From NCBI RefSeq assembly GCF_963675165.1, contig NC_087385.1:6268912-6332911 (forward strand): a stretch of 64,000 nucleotides of DNA, in the 5' to 3' direction. A program made the position numbers and the translations under genes. Source of the stretch: Halichondria panicea. Lineage: Eukaryota > Porifera > Demospongiae > Suberitida > Halichondriidae. This document shows positions 45,238-56,745 of the stretch, in pieces (within the stretch, counting starts at the first letter, position 1; each line of letters begins with the position of its first letter). Below the pieces are notes generated by a model. It worked only from the letters and a program-made list of their open reading frames with translations. It had not been told where the DNA came from and did no database searches.

Positions 45238-48200
45238 TTAGTCCATGTAGTTAGTGAGTGAGATACGGGGAACAATGTTCATAGACTGGAGCTCTTGAAA
45301 GAGAAGCTTGCAAGCATAGGGTATCTTGAGTGATGAGATCTCACCAGACGACTTACAGTAATGGCACCTGCAAAGGGAAATATATTATCAAACAATGTTC
45401 TGTCAAAAAGCAATTCGGAATGAACTCAATTTGAACTCAATTTGAACTCTCAATGTATATGCACACAACACGGATATATAAAGGCTGGTCATCATTATGC
45501 ATTATAGGCAATAAGTATTTCTAAATGCAATCAAAATAGGTATGCAATCAAAATAGGTATGCAATCAAAATAGGTATAATAATTATAGCTATGTCAACTC
45601 ACCATCCTGAATATCCGAGCAGTCCACACTTGCCACACACGTCGACCTCAAAGCTGTCACTGGAAATCATGAGTCTCTCGAGGAGGAGCATGCTGGCCCC
45701 GTATCCAATCAAACAGTCCCTCTCCATCTCGCCCAGACGTAGACCACCCTCCCTCGAGCGTCCTTCCGTCGGTTGCCTCGTCAGAACAGCACGTGGGCCT
45801 TTAGAGCGAGCGTGCATCTTGTCCAACACCATATGCTTCAGCTTCTGGTAGTAAACCGGGCCAAAGAAAACGTACACACTTAGAGGCTCTCCAGTGATTC
45901 CTGAGGTGAGGTAGTCCTTCCCAGCGTAATTGAAGCCGTAACGAATGAGGTCAGCAGATATATCCTCTACTTTGTCTCCACCAAACGCAGTACCGTAATG
46001 AAACTTTCCATCGAGAACACCAGCTTTTCCGGCAAGCAGTTCAATGAGTTTCCCCACTGTCATACGAGAGGGGAAGCCGTGGGGATTCATGACTATGTCA
46101 GGACAGATCCCAAGATCATTGAAAGGCATGTCCTCTTGATTGGCAATCATCCCACACACTCCCTTCTGTCCGTGTCGACTGCTAAACTTGTCTCCAAGTT
46201 CCGGCCTCCTAGTAGATCGAAGGAGCATCTTGATGAGGTACGACTCTTCAGTGTTTGAGGTGATGAGTACACGCTCCATGGAGGCCTCAGTGGGTCCCTT
46301 GTACGACTGTGGTGTATCTTTGTACTCCAGAGTACCAGGCGTCTGCTGCTGCATTGACTGTGTGGCAAGGGGCACAGATTTGTTCACCAGGATTTGCTTG
46401 TTTTGGATTCTCTCTCCGGGTGCACAAATTCCATCCTGGTCCAGAACGGAATGTCTCCAGATTGGCTTCCCCGTATCTGCTTCTCGACTCGGACCCATAA
46501 TTCGATCGTACGTCTGGTTGGCATAGCGTTTCAGTGAGCACGTCTGCTTACGATAGACAAGGCATCGACCAAAGCCACGATCGAGAGAGGACTTGTTGAG
46601 AATGAGAGCATCTTCAATGTCGTAACCACTGTAACTCATGACTGCAACGGAGGCGTTTTGACCGGCTGGCAATTTATCAAACTGTATCAAGTCGATCGTT
46701 TTCGATTTGACGAGGGGAGCTTGGGGGTACACGAGTAGGTACATGATCGTGTCGATACGATTGAGTTGGTTGTAGGCAATGGTACCCATGGCTTGCTTGC
46801 CCATAGCACACTGATAGGTGTTTCGTGGTGACTGATTGTGGTGGGGGTATGGGATGAGACCAGCACACACACCCAGAATCGTGAACGGCTCTATCTCGAG
46901 ATGAGTTGTGCCCTCGTAAATCTCAGACTCATACAAGGCGATATTGCAATCGTTTTCCTCATTCACATCGAGATACTCCACCAGGCCTTGACGGAGGAAA
47001 TCTTCAAATTCCATTCCATTAGAGAGCATTTTAATGTGACCCTCTGTCACACGCGGCTTCCAGTTCTCCACAATAATGTACGGCCTACAGACACGCCCAC
47101 CATCGGACGCTATGAACACACACCTCTGTCGATGATTGGGGCATATTGAAACAAATTCGTTAAGTCGACCAGATCGTCTCATGAGTCTAAACATGCGAAT
47201 GAGGCGCTGATAGTCCGTAATCACGCCTAGAATGTTCCCGTTCAGAAAGACAATGTACACCGAGGGAAGACTCAGTTCCTCTCCAGACAGATACTGGATA
47301 TCTTCAACGCCGAGGTTAAACGCCAATCGTTGAATTGGACCCTCCTCTTGATCGGTGGTGATGTGAGTCATGAGAGCCAGGTTTTTCACAAGACCGCAAG
47401 CTTCTCCTTCGGGAGTGTCTGATGGGCAGAGCATGCCCCATTGTGAGGGTTGAAGAGATCGAGGTCCACTCACTTTACGCGTTTTTTCAAACTGACTGGA
47501 TATCCTGGTCATGTGACCGAGAGCGGAGATGAAAGAGAGACGTGTGAGTACTTGAGTGACTCCAGAACGATCCATTTTGAACCGCTTGACAGACCAGTTG
47601 CCAGTGGAGATGGCGTTAGCTAGACCGTTGGTAATTTGATCCTGACGCATGTGGCGTACTATGTCGAAGACTTGTGTACGTTGCTTAGGGATAATCTGAT
47701 CAGCAATTCTTTGTAGCTCTGAATTAAACTTCTTGAATAGATCTTCAAAGAGCAATGCCACAAGCTGTAGGAAAAGATAAGAGTATAAAATTAATAATGA
47801 CAGAAATAGTCACAGTGGTAGTGTAGAGCGTGGTATTACACAATAATTAATTATGCGTATTACTTATTAATTATTAGCAAGCCAGCCAGTTAAGGTAACA
47901 AAATTCACATCTCAGTATAATTATTAATAGATAAAATTATTGCCCCTCACCTGACCAGCGAGCTCAAGCCTCTTGTTGCCATAGTAATCCCTGTCGTCCA
48001 ATCGCACTTTATCCTCCTGGGCCTCGATCACCCTCCGCAACATGAGCGCCAGGTACACACACTTCATCCGAAAGTTGTACTTAACCACCGGAACATGAGC
48101 CAACACAACTCCTGCCAAAATGTCCACGGCTTCATCAACCTTGGACTTGTGCTTCGACCAAGCCGTGCGTCTTGCTTTTCCACCGAGATACTGCAGAGCT

Positions 48201-49072
48201 TGCATTTGAGTGAACACCTTCAGGTTGGCACATTCTTCGAGAGAGGGAGCAAACGACGAAAGAATGTCTTCGCCACTTCCGACTAGTTGAACAATTTCTT
48301 GATCAGAAACAACACCCATGGCTTTGAAAAGGACAACAACTGGTATGTTCTCAGCAAAGGAGTTGTGCTTAAGGTAGTATCTGCCGCCCTTGGAGATGAG
48401 ATTTGTGCGACTCTTTCGCTCGTGTGTGGAACTAGTTACAGAGCACTCGACTACACCCTTTCTATCAACATCGACAATCATACGATTCTTTGAGAGCTGC
48501 TCTTGAATGAGAATGACTTTTTCAACTCCTCGCACAACAAAATAACCTCCTGGATCAATCGGGCACTCGTTCAGCTTTGCCAACTCTTTAGGTGACTTCC
48601 CTGTCAAGATACAATTGGAGCTCCTGAGCATGATGGGCATTCGTCCAATGGGGAGAGCCTTGCGAATGACTCTCTGCGTTCCTCGGGTGTACTCAATATC
48701 GACTGTGATTGGAGCAGCGTAGGCCATGTCTCGGAGACGACACTCGTGAGGGGATATGGGTTTGGTTACGTTGAACGACTCCTCTACGTCTGGGTTACCC
48801 ACGGATATATTGAGGTACTTGAGGTAAAAATTAGGGTCAGCAATCGACGTCACCATCTCATTTGCTTTCATAATCTTCTTGATCTCGACGTTTATAAAGT
48901 AGTTAAACGAATCGATGTGCTGTTTCACGAGGCCTTTCACTTTGAGGAAGGCCGGCAGCAGTTTCCATTTGTCTCGCACGGTGTTAATGGGTTTGGAGAG
49001 GTCTTCGCCATTTTCGAAGAGACATTCTGGGAATAAAGAGCGATCTATCTTGTCTGGGTGGGGGGTCTCCAT
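45238..49072 (-). CDS. POLR3B: DNA-directed RNA polymerase III subunit RPC2
   Basis: This is the second-largest catalytic subunit of RNA polymerase III, which makes tRNA, 5S rRNA and U6 RNA. Three exons join in frame: 49072-47951, 47764-45603 and 45367-45238, giving about 1,137 residues (human 1,133). The N-terminus is [16 protein letters not shown], followed by [20 protein letters not shown]. Typical beta-subunit motifs follow: [85 protein letters not shown] and [20 protein letters not shown]. The C-terminal zinc site is CGKCG plus CHYC across the last splice. The RPC2-specific N-terminus rules out the Pol I and Pol II paralogues. Only two introns, in contrast to its neighbours. Confidence 0.97.
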
Positions 49073-49388
49073 CTACAAGGGGGGGAGGGGCAGGTAGCAT
49101 GACTTGCAGTATTCAATGGACTGTGATTGTATGCAGGATCATGAATCAGTGTGAGTGTGTGCATCACTGTAGCTAGTTTGGTACATACCTAGCATGTGCT
49201 GATTGCATGTGCTGATTGCATGTGTGTAAAGATGAAGAGACTGTTCAATAGCTTTTGGTAGTTCTTACTTTGCAGCAGCCATGTGGAGAGTGAACACGCC
49301 CATTTCCTGCAGGTTAGAAGGCGTGTCTGAAGCTCAAAGCTAGGGAGAGAAAGCTAAGAAACTGAAACACAACAGCTAGCTTGCTATC

Positions 49389-50853
49389 ATGGGTATGAGT
49401 GTGTACGTGGTAAACAAGGCTGGAGGGCTTATCTTCTCCCACGACCAGCCCAGCCCCAAAGCAGAGGTGGAGACCACCTTCAACTACCCACTACGTATGG
49501 TCCTGGAGGAAGTGGATAGAAACATTGTGGTCAAGTTTGGTGAGCAGCATGGAATACAAGGTAAGCTTTCTGGAGTTGTTAACCTGTCTAATTGTCACTG
49601 TACTATCCACCATCTAGATAGTAGCCATCACACAGTGTCATATTTTAGCCTGCTACAGTATCTAGCTGTAGTTTTCTACATGTTGAAAACACTGTACACA
49701 CGTATTAATAATGTGGCTACCTCCCTCACTGATACAGTTGGCTACTCGCTGACCTCAATCAATGGTACTGCACTAGCCAACAAGTGCCTTCCCGACGGCA
49801 CCAATGCTATGAAAGTGATAGAAGACCGAAGCAAATACCCTCTGACCCTCAAATTCACCAGACTGAGAGTGTCCATCAACGAGAGGATTATGTTGCTCAG
49901 CATGCTTCACTCGTGAGTAGTCTTTTTACTGTTGAAAAGCACACTCCCAAACTCTACTAAAGTTAGTTGTAGCTAGGAGGTCTTGCGATTATGTATTTTG
50001 TCCGTCTCACACACCTTACCCTAAGCATAGTTTTCTTCTGCAGGATCTATGCCATATCAGTGAAGCTCTCTCCAGAGAAGCGTTCGTCTGGAATACAATG
50101 CCTTGAGGCCAATAACTTTAAGATTTACTGCTTTCAAACACTCACTGGTCAGTGCCCTCTATGCTCTAACCCTCTCCCCCTCTCTCTCCTTACTTTACTA
50201 TTAATAGGAAAAAAAATTATTCCCTAGCATGCATTTAAATTAGTGTACATGATCAATATTTCTGTTGCGTACCACGACAGTTAAGTAAGCACTATACATT
50301 TGCTATAGTGATTGTGATTTCATCATACTTATCTCCCATCTCTCCTCAGGTGTCAAGTTCATTGTGATGGCAGACTCGACGCATCAGAAAGTCGAGGAGC
50401 TTCTGGCTAAGGTTTATGAACTGTATTCAGATTATGTCCTCAAGAACCCATTTTATTCAGTGGACATGCCCATCAGGTGGGAGCATTGTGATTGGCTGGG
50501 TGCAGTAGTACTGTTAGTTGTTGTCCTTGGCAGGTTTATTGAGAAGCAGAATTCCACTCATAATTATTGTGCTGCTCTGTCTTCCATTCTCGCCGCAAAA
50601 AAACCATTAACTATTAACTTTAAGATGCCTTTTTAGCCCTTTGAATGGCCTATCATCTGATGAGGACTATCTTATTATCTTATAATGAATGTGTTGCTGA
50701 ATTTGTTAGCTTTTAGTATCGAATTATTCATCATCTCCCCCCCCCCCCCCCCCCCTGTACAGATGTGAACTTTTCGCATCAGGGTTGGTCAAGCTGTTGG
50801 ACACTACTGAGAGAGACCAAAGAGGCAGTTATCAAGGAACAACTTCCGCATAA
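49389..50853 (+). CDS. TRAPPC4: Trafficking protein particle complex subunit 4 (TRAPPC4)
   Basis: TRAPPC4 is a longin-fold core subunit of the TRAPP vesicle-tethering and Rab-GEF complexes at the Golgi. Five exons join in frame: 49389-49560, 49738-49912, 50044-50147, 50350-50476 and 50763-50853. Landmarks are [12 protein letters not shown] near the start, [20 protein letters not shown] (the PDZ-like insert of this subunit), [46 protein letters not shown] and [19 protein letters not shown]. The length of about 222 residues is close to human (219). It lies head to head with POLR3B, 316 bp between starts, and tail to tail with RBBP5. Confidence 0.95.
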
Positions 50854-51009
50854 ACAAAATGAATTGCTGTTTTTTATGTTTGCAATTGCACTGAAGTTAT
50901 TATTAAATGGAATTTAACAAAGTACATGTATGCACAATGAACATGTATTAATATCATATATTATACAGTAGACTATAAGTTCCTTTGGCCTCATTGGATT
51001 TGCTGCCGA

Positions 51010-54000
51010 TCAATTGTGAGCTTCTTCGATTGTTTGTTCATCACTAGCTTTTTCAGTCTCTATTGTATTTGTCTCCACACTTATCGGACCTTCAGGAACG
51101 CTGTCTTTGGGTGCATCAGTTACAAATGTACTCTCTTCTTGAGTGTTTGAAGATTCGAGAGATTTTATATCACAGTCTGTGACTTTAGGTACTTTTGGCT
51201 CAGGTGGTTTATCATCACTATCCCCCTCCACGGTAGGTCTCTTCCTGCTTCCATCACTGTCCACTGGGAGCTCATTAAGAGTAGGCTGTGTGTGTGTGGG
51301 GTGGGGTGGGGGTGGGGGTGTATGTGTGTGTGGGGGTGGGGTGTACATAGTAAACAGGAGTAGAATGTACTACACATATCTAACAGAGTAAAGATATTTT
51401 ACTAAGTACAGGGGGTGGGGGTACAGCACAAGAGACATGTACACTGCAAGAGTATGAGTAGAAACTCTATTATAAGGTTTCACAATATTATATGTAGGAA
51501 TAGCAACTATTGCATAGCCACTGACCTCTAGCTGACCCCATCCCGGTTCCTCTGGGTCTTCAATCTCTGGGGCCATCGGTAGCCAGTCCAATGCTCCTTC
51601 ATCATCTTCATCACTGAGTATACGAGATATACTGATTAATACTTGTGCGTTCACAAACCAACTGTATCACATGATCATATGGTTTACCTGCTGCAAAATG
51701 CAGGAATGGGTTGTACTCCAAGCACATCAAAAGAAGACGCATCTTCTCCACCTTTGTTGCCATCCTTCATAAGTGTACTGTCTTCATCCTCCTAAAAAAC
51801 AACAGATCCAATTATGGGTTAATGCTGAATTGTAACTGACAATATCGAATTCGTCCTCTTTCTCCACATATTCCTCGTTCTCGTCTAGTTCTCTGAAGTT
51901 GGGGGCGTAGGCACTCCACAGCTCCACGTGAGCCTGGGACCACACGTTGACCACGCCCGTTGATATGGAGAGGATGATCGGACGGACAGGGTGCCACTGG
52001 AGGGAATAGATTGTCAATGGGAGAAGTATATTAACGCCTGCAAATCTGAACTATAATTATTATGAAATAAATCGCGGTCAAAAAAGGCAAGAGCAGTATG
52101 CAAACATGTGTTAAATTTCAAATTTCAAACAACAAAGCATGCATGGCCACTCGACACTAATGTGACTCACGGCTATGTCGAGGAGTGTCTCTCCCTTCTG
52201 TCCCGTGAGCATCTTAGCGAGGGACCCGGTGGCCTTGTCCCAGATGTAGAGGGCGTGCTGTCGATGAGAACCAGCCACAATAAACTCACCATCACCCGAG
52301 AACATGCATTTCTTCCACTGAGTTCTGGAATGGAAATCAAAGCATCGATTCTCCGCTACAAACAGAATAGCCGCCACCCCCAAACACACACACATACCTG
52401 TTAACGAGGTCCTGTAGCCTCTGCAGTGCCTCCACCTCGTCCTCCGGTTGCTTCAACACTTCCTCAATATCAAATACTCGAATCACGCGGTCCGCGGAGT
52501 TCACCAGAAAGTTGCTATGACACAGATAAATACAAATCCTCATGCAATACTACACGTGGTACATACCTTCCTCTCCTGGCAAATTCAATGCTTTTAATGG
52601 CCGTTCCTGTCAGTTTAAAGGACTTGAGGACCTCGAGTGACACTGTGTCAATTATCAGCACCTGGATAGGATGACGGACAACCTAACTTGACCGATGGCT
52701 ACCCCAATCCACACACCTTTCCTTTGGAGGAGCCAGTCACCACTCGGTCGCCACGACGATCAAACGACGCCACAATGTTTAACTCTGGCTGTAAATAGGT
52801 CAAATGGTGTCATCAAAAATCATATTTGAGAGATAAAGTATTTGGCAATTTGGCGATACCATGAATAATAAATAGCCCATGGTCCGAGGCCGAAAAATGA
52901 CAAATTAGGGTCCTGAAAAAATTTTGAATTGCAATACATCATTTGAAAGGTCTCTTTCTAAGCTTTCAGAAAATCCTGAAATTTTTGACATTGGATCAAT
53001 GATACTCAAGTTAAGGCTGTTGAAAGATGTTCAACTACACTCCGTTCAATTCAATAGTTCGGCGATTCTTTTGGCTGCCATAACTTGAAGTCTGTGGATC
53101 CAATGTCAAAAATTTTCGGATTTTCTGAAAGCTTAGAAAAAAATAGGTCAAATGGTGTCATCAAAAATCATATTTGAGAGATAAAGTATTTGCCAATTTG
53201 GTGATACCATGAATAATAGCCCATGGTCCGAGGCCGAAAACTGACAAATTAGGGTCCTGAAAAAATTTTGAATTGCAACACATCATTTGAAAGGTCTCTT
53301 TCTAAGCTTTCAGAAAATCCTGAAATTTTTGACATTGGATCAATGATACTCAAGTTAAGGCTGTTGAAAGATGTTCAACTACACTCCGTTCAATTCAATA
53401 GTTCGGCGATTCTTTCGGCTGCCATAACTTGAATTCTGTGGATCCAATGTCAAAATCGGATTTTCTGAAAGCTTAGAAAAAAATAGGACAGTAAGTTAAA
53501 GGAATATGGTTGCTACCTCTCCGTCGGTTGGTAATGGAGTGTGCTTGTACTCTCCACTCTCCTCTCTACTGACTAGCACAGGGACATTCTTCATCGGACA
53601 CACAAGAAACACTTTCCTGTGGTGGATAGTTTCAATAGCAAACTTAAGGCAGGCTTTAGTATTAATCTTAGAGGATTTGTACAAGCAAATATTCTTCATT
53701 CATGCATTTAATTAATGACACACACTGGCTAGTTCTAACCAGTTTCTGGGATGGAACTGAGCCTTCAGAGCGGGTGATGGGAATCGGAACTTGTGATCAA
53801 TCTCGCCTGAGGCAATGTCCCAGAGAAATACGTTCCAGTCTGTAGACGAACTGAGCAACTTCCTCCCACTCCTGCTCCAACTGAAAGGAAAAAAATGGCC
53901 ACAGTTATTTAAAAGGCAAATTAGGAGGACATACTAAATTATAAGAATGACTTAAGGACATAAAACTCTCGCATACCTAAGAGATGTTATTGGGTGAATG

Positions 54001-54438
54001 TGTTCGCTGCATATTCTCGCTATTCCTCGAGTCATGAAGTCCCAGATGGCTATACGTCCATCGTTGCAGCCGACAGCTAGGAGAGTGCCTCGTCTATTGA
54101 AGGAGCAGGTCAATGCCTCACTACCAGAGTCGAGAATACCATCGTTGTGCTGCATGGGGTATAAGGTAGACAAGGCAGATCTTGTATCTGTGACGCAAGT
54201 AGGTAAGTAACGATGTATTAATGTATGCTTTTTAGACCTAGCTGTAGCTAGCTGGAGTCAGTTGAAGAGTATAGATTTAGATCTAGTTCAAATTCATGCA
54301 GTCACTAGATCTAGTACGGTTTATGGAGCTCACCTCAGGATAGCTTTGATCAACAGTTTCTGCATAGAGAAACAAACAAGGAGCATGCTAGATCTACTGT
54401 GAGCATGAATACAACTTACGCAGGAGCTCCAAATTCAT
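51010..54438 (-). CDS. RBBP5: Retinoblastoma-binding protein 5, WD40 subunit of COMPASS/MLL complexes
   Basis: RBBP5 is a nuclear WD40 protein needed by MLL/SET1 methyltransferases for H3K4 methylation. The first exon encodes only MNLELL (ATG at 54436-54438); the second adds TVDQSYPE. WD40 blades follow: ALTCSFNRRGTLLAVGCNDG, IAIWDFMTRGIARI, VFLVCPMKNVPVLV, KKCMFSGDGEFIVAGSHRQH, ALYIWDKATGSLAKML and WHPVRPIILSISTGVVNVW. Next come the hinge ELDENEEYVEKEDEFDI and WLPMAPEIEDPEE, the region that contacts ASH2L in the human protein. The C-terminal exon (51285-51010) is Ser/Lys/Pro-rich and differs from vertebrates. One long intron holds a duplicated dispersed repeat. Confidence 0.93.
52797..53490. 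repeat. Dispersed foldback repeat, tandemly duplicated in RBBP5 intron
   Basis: A unit of about 349 bp occurs twice in direct orientation (about 52797-53144 and 53146-53490) with very few differences. Each unit contains CTCTTTCTAAGCTTTCAGAA and the inverse TTTTCTGAAAGCTTAGAAAA near its end, plus CCATAACTTGAA. It belongs to the family at 8560-9125 and 16885-17180. Near identity points to a recent duplication. Confidence 0.8.
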
Positions 54439-54561
54439 TGTTTTCAGGTGGTAAAGATAGTCAAGATTTAAATCTAGATTTTAGTTACAAAGAGGGGTGG
54501 AGCTGCTTTACAAAAAATGTCCACCCCCCAAGATCTGAAGTCTAGAGTTGCAAGAGCCTAA

Positions 54562-56125
54562 ATGATCATTCTGTGCAGGCTGTTGTTAGCGATGATGGTG
54601 CTCCAGGTAGAGTGGTATGGAGCAAGGGGAGAGAAACAGACTTACAAGTGGGACGATCGGGGGTACATCCTCTACTGCCCCTGCATGGGTGAGGATGGGA
54701 AAATTTGCTCTGATATAATGTAATGTTCGTTCCTGTAGGTCGGTTTGGAAACCAAGCCGCACACTTTCTGGGCTCGTTAGAGTTTGCCAAGACTCTCAAC
54801 AGGACCTTTGTCATTCCACCGTGGAGGTCTTATGTACATAACGTAGGCATATACCATTGCAATCATGATAATACAGTCCTATTCATTCACACAGCTACCT
54901 TTTCATTTTTACAATCACACACACCAGAAAAATGTGCGTTTTACTGATTGGTTTGAATTGGAGCCAGTTCAATCCTATCACAAAGCTATTCTCATGGAGG
55001 ATTTTCTGGAACAATTGGCCCCCACTCATTGGCCACCTTCTCAACGAACAGGGTACTGTTACAGGGCCACAGGGATGGCCAATGAGAACGACTGTGAAAT
55101 GAAGTATGGGAATCCATTTGGACCGTTCTGGGAAGAACTGGGTGTAGACTTTGTGGACTCAAACTTTACCAGTCTTGGCTATGATGTACGGATGGATTTT
55201 GTTCGCAATCAATGGGAAACAAAGTAAGTTAATAATATTTCATCATTCGCTCTTGTATAAACTCTGAACTATTTTCATTTGCTTTTTACTATTCTTATTC
55301 AGATACCCAGCAGAGCAGCATCCAGTGATAGCATTGAAGGGAGCTCCTGCTAAGTATCCGGTACGCAAGGAACACAGACATTTGCAAAAGTATCTCAAGT
55401 GGAGCAAAAGGAAGTTGAACGAAGCCCAAGAATACATTAACAATACCATCGGAGACAACCCCTATATCGCCATTCACTTGAGGATGGGGAAAGATTGGGT
55501 ACGGCTATGCTATTCACACTATATCTACTTGTTGTTAACATTACACTTGTGATTGTAGGATACGCTATTTCCCTTTATACATTTTGATCAGTGGGGGCGA
55601 CTCAGTTTTAATGCAGGGAAGGACATTATGAACCTCTACCAAGGGTCTAATGACATGCTGACTCTGTTTTTGATGCAGGAAAAAGCATGTGAGAGTGCAG
55701 TTGGTCGAGACAGCTTCATGGAGTCTGGCCAGTGTTTGGAAGACATTCCTAATGCAAAGATAGACAAAGACGTCTGTTTGCCCTCCATGGAAGTGGTCAA
55801 ACGACATCTTCTGGCACTACTGAGGAAGACGGGAATAAAGTCTCTCTTTGTTGCCTCTGACGTAGAAGCTGAGAAGTACAACATGCAGACATACATTGGT
55901 CGAAGAGTGAGTGAATGTACAGCTTAGTCTTATAACTATAGGAACTTAATGTTCACCAACACACCAGTACTTACTAAAGCGACAAGGCGATTCCTATAAT
56001 TTGCCAGGTTGAAAAAGGAAGCTGCAACCATAGTTTAATAGCTTCCCAAATTCTCCTCTACTTCTATACCCACGGGCCCCATGCTTACACACCCACCCAC
56101 CCACCCACACACACACACACACACA

Positions 56126-56180
<55 letters not shown>

Positions 56181-56382
56181 CGGTATCTACTATCTGAGCC
56201 CCCAGCTCCCTCAGCTGGACCTAGTGGTGATGAGCAAGGCGGACTACTTCATTGGAAATTGTGTGTCCTCATTCACTGCCTTTGTCAAGAGAGACAGGGA
56301 CGTAAACAATAAGCCTACAGAATTCTTTGGTCTGGAACAGCTCAAAATCAATCATGCAAAGCAACAAAAAACTGAACTTTAG
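54562..56382 (+). CDS. POFUT1: GDP-fucose protein O-fucosyltransferase 1
   Basis: POFUT1 transfers fucose to Ser/Thr of EGF repeats, notably in Notch, inside the endoplasmic reticulum. Seven exons read in frame from the ATG at 54562 (signal peptide [20 protein letters not shown]). Landmarks are [85 protein letters not shown] (donor-binding region with the conserved Arg), and [18 protein letters not shown]. The protein ends KQQKTEL, and KTEL is a KDEL-like ER retrieval signal; human POFUT1 ends RDEF. Start codons of POFUT1 and RBBP5 are only about 123 bp apart. The last intron contains a long CA run. Confidence 0.95.
56092..56177. repeat. (CA)n microsatellite in POFUT1 intron
   Basis: A run of CCCAC units passes into CA dinucleotides and abuts the acceptor of the last POFUT1 exon. 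Confidence 0.9.
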
Positions 56383-56745
56383 TGCAGTGATATATACTGT
56401 TTCAGCCCCACCCACACATTTTGCATGTAAACATGATAATAATGATATTCATTGGCGGCTTAGATCTAGATTATCTACCGAGAATGTGTTCAAAAGTTTT
56501 GTCTCTCTCTCTCTCTCTCTCTCGCTAGCTAGCTAACTTGAGCTTGATCTAGATCTCTAGTCCAAAATAATGCTCATAATTATTAGTGACATCACTAGCG
56601 TTCTAGTGATGATGATAACGTCAGTAGAGTCCGCAAGGAGAGCTGCTATAGAAACAAGCACCAGTTTTTGCTTCCTCATTATTTCGCAAGTTGCTAGTAA
56701 GAACTGTTAAAAAGTTTCTTCTGAACTGTTGAAAAGTATTTCAAG

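Noticed and set aside
45998-46526. Plus-strand frames opposite POLR3B
   Set aside because: They are antisense shadows of a highly conserved coding exon.
45238-49072. Pol I or Pol II second-largest subunit
   Set aside because: The N-terminus and the internal segments match RPC2 (POLR3B), not RPA2 or RPB2.
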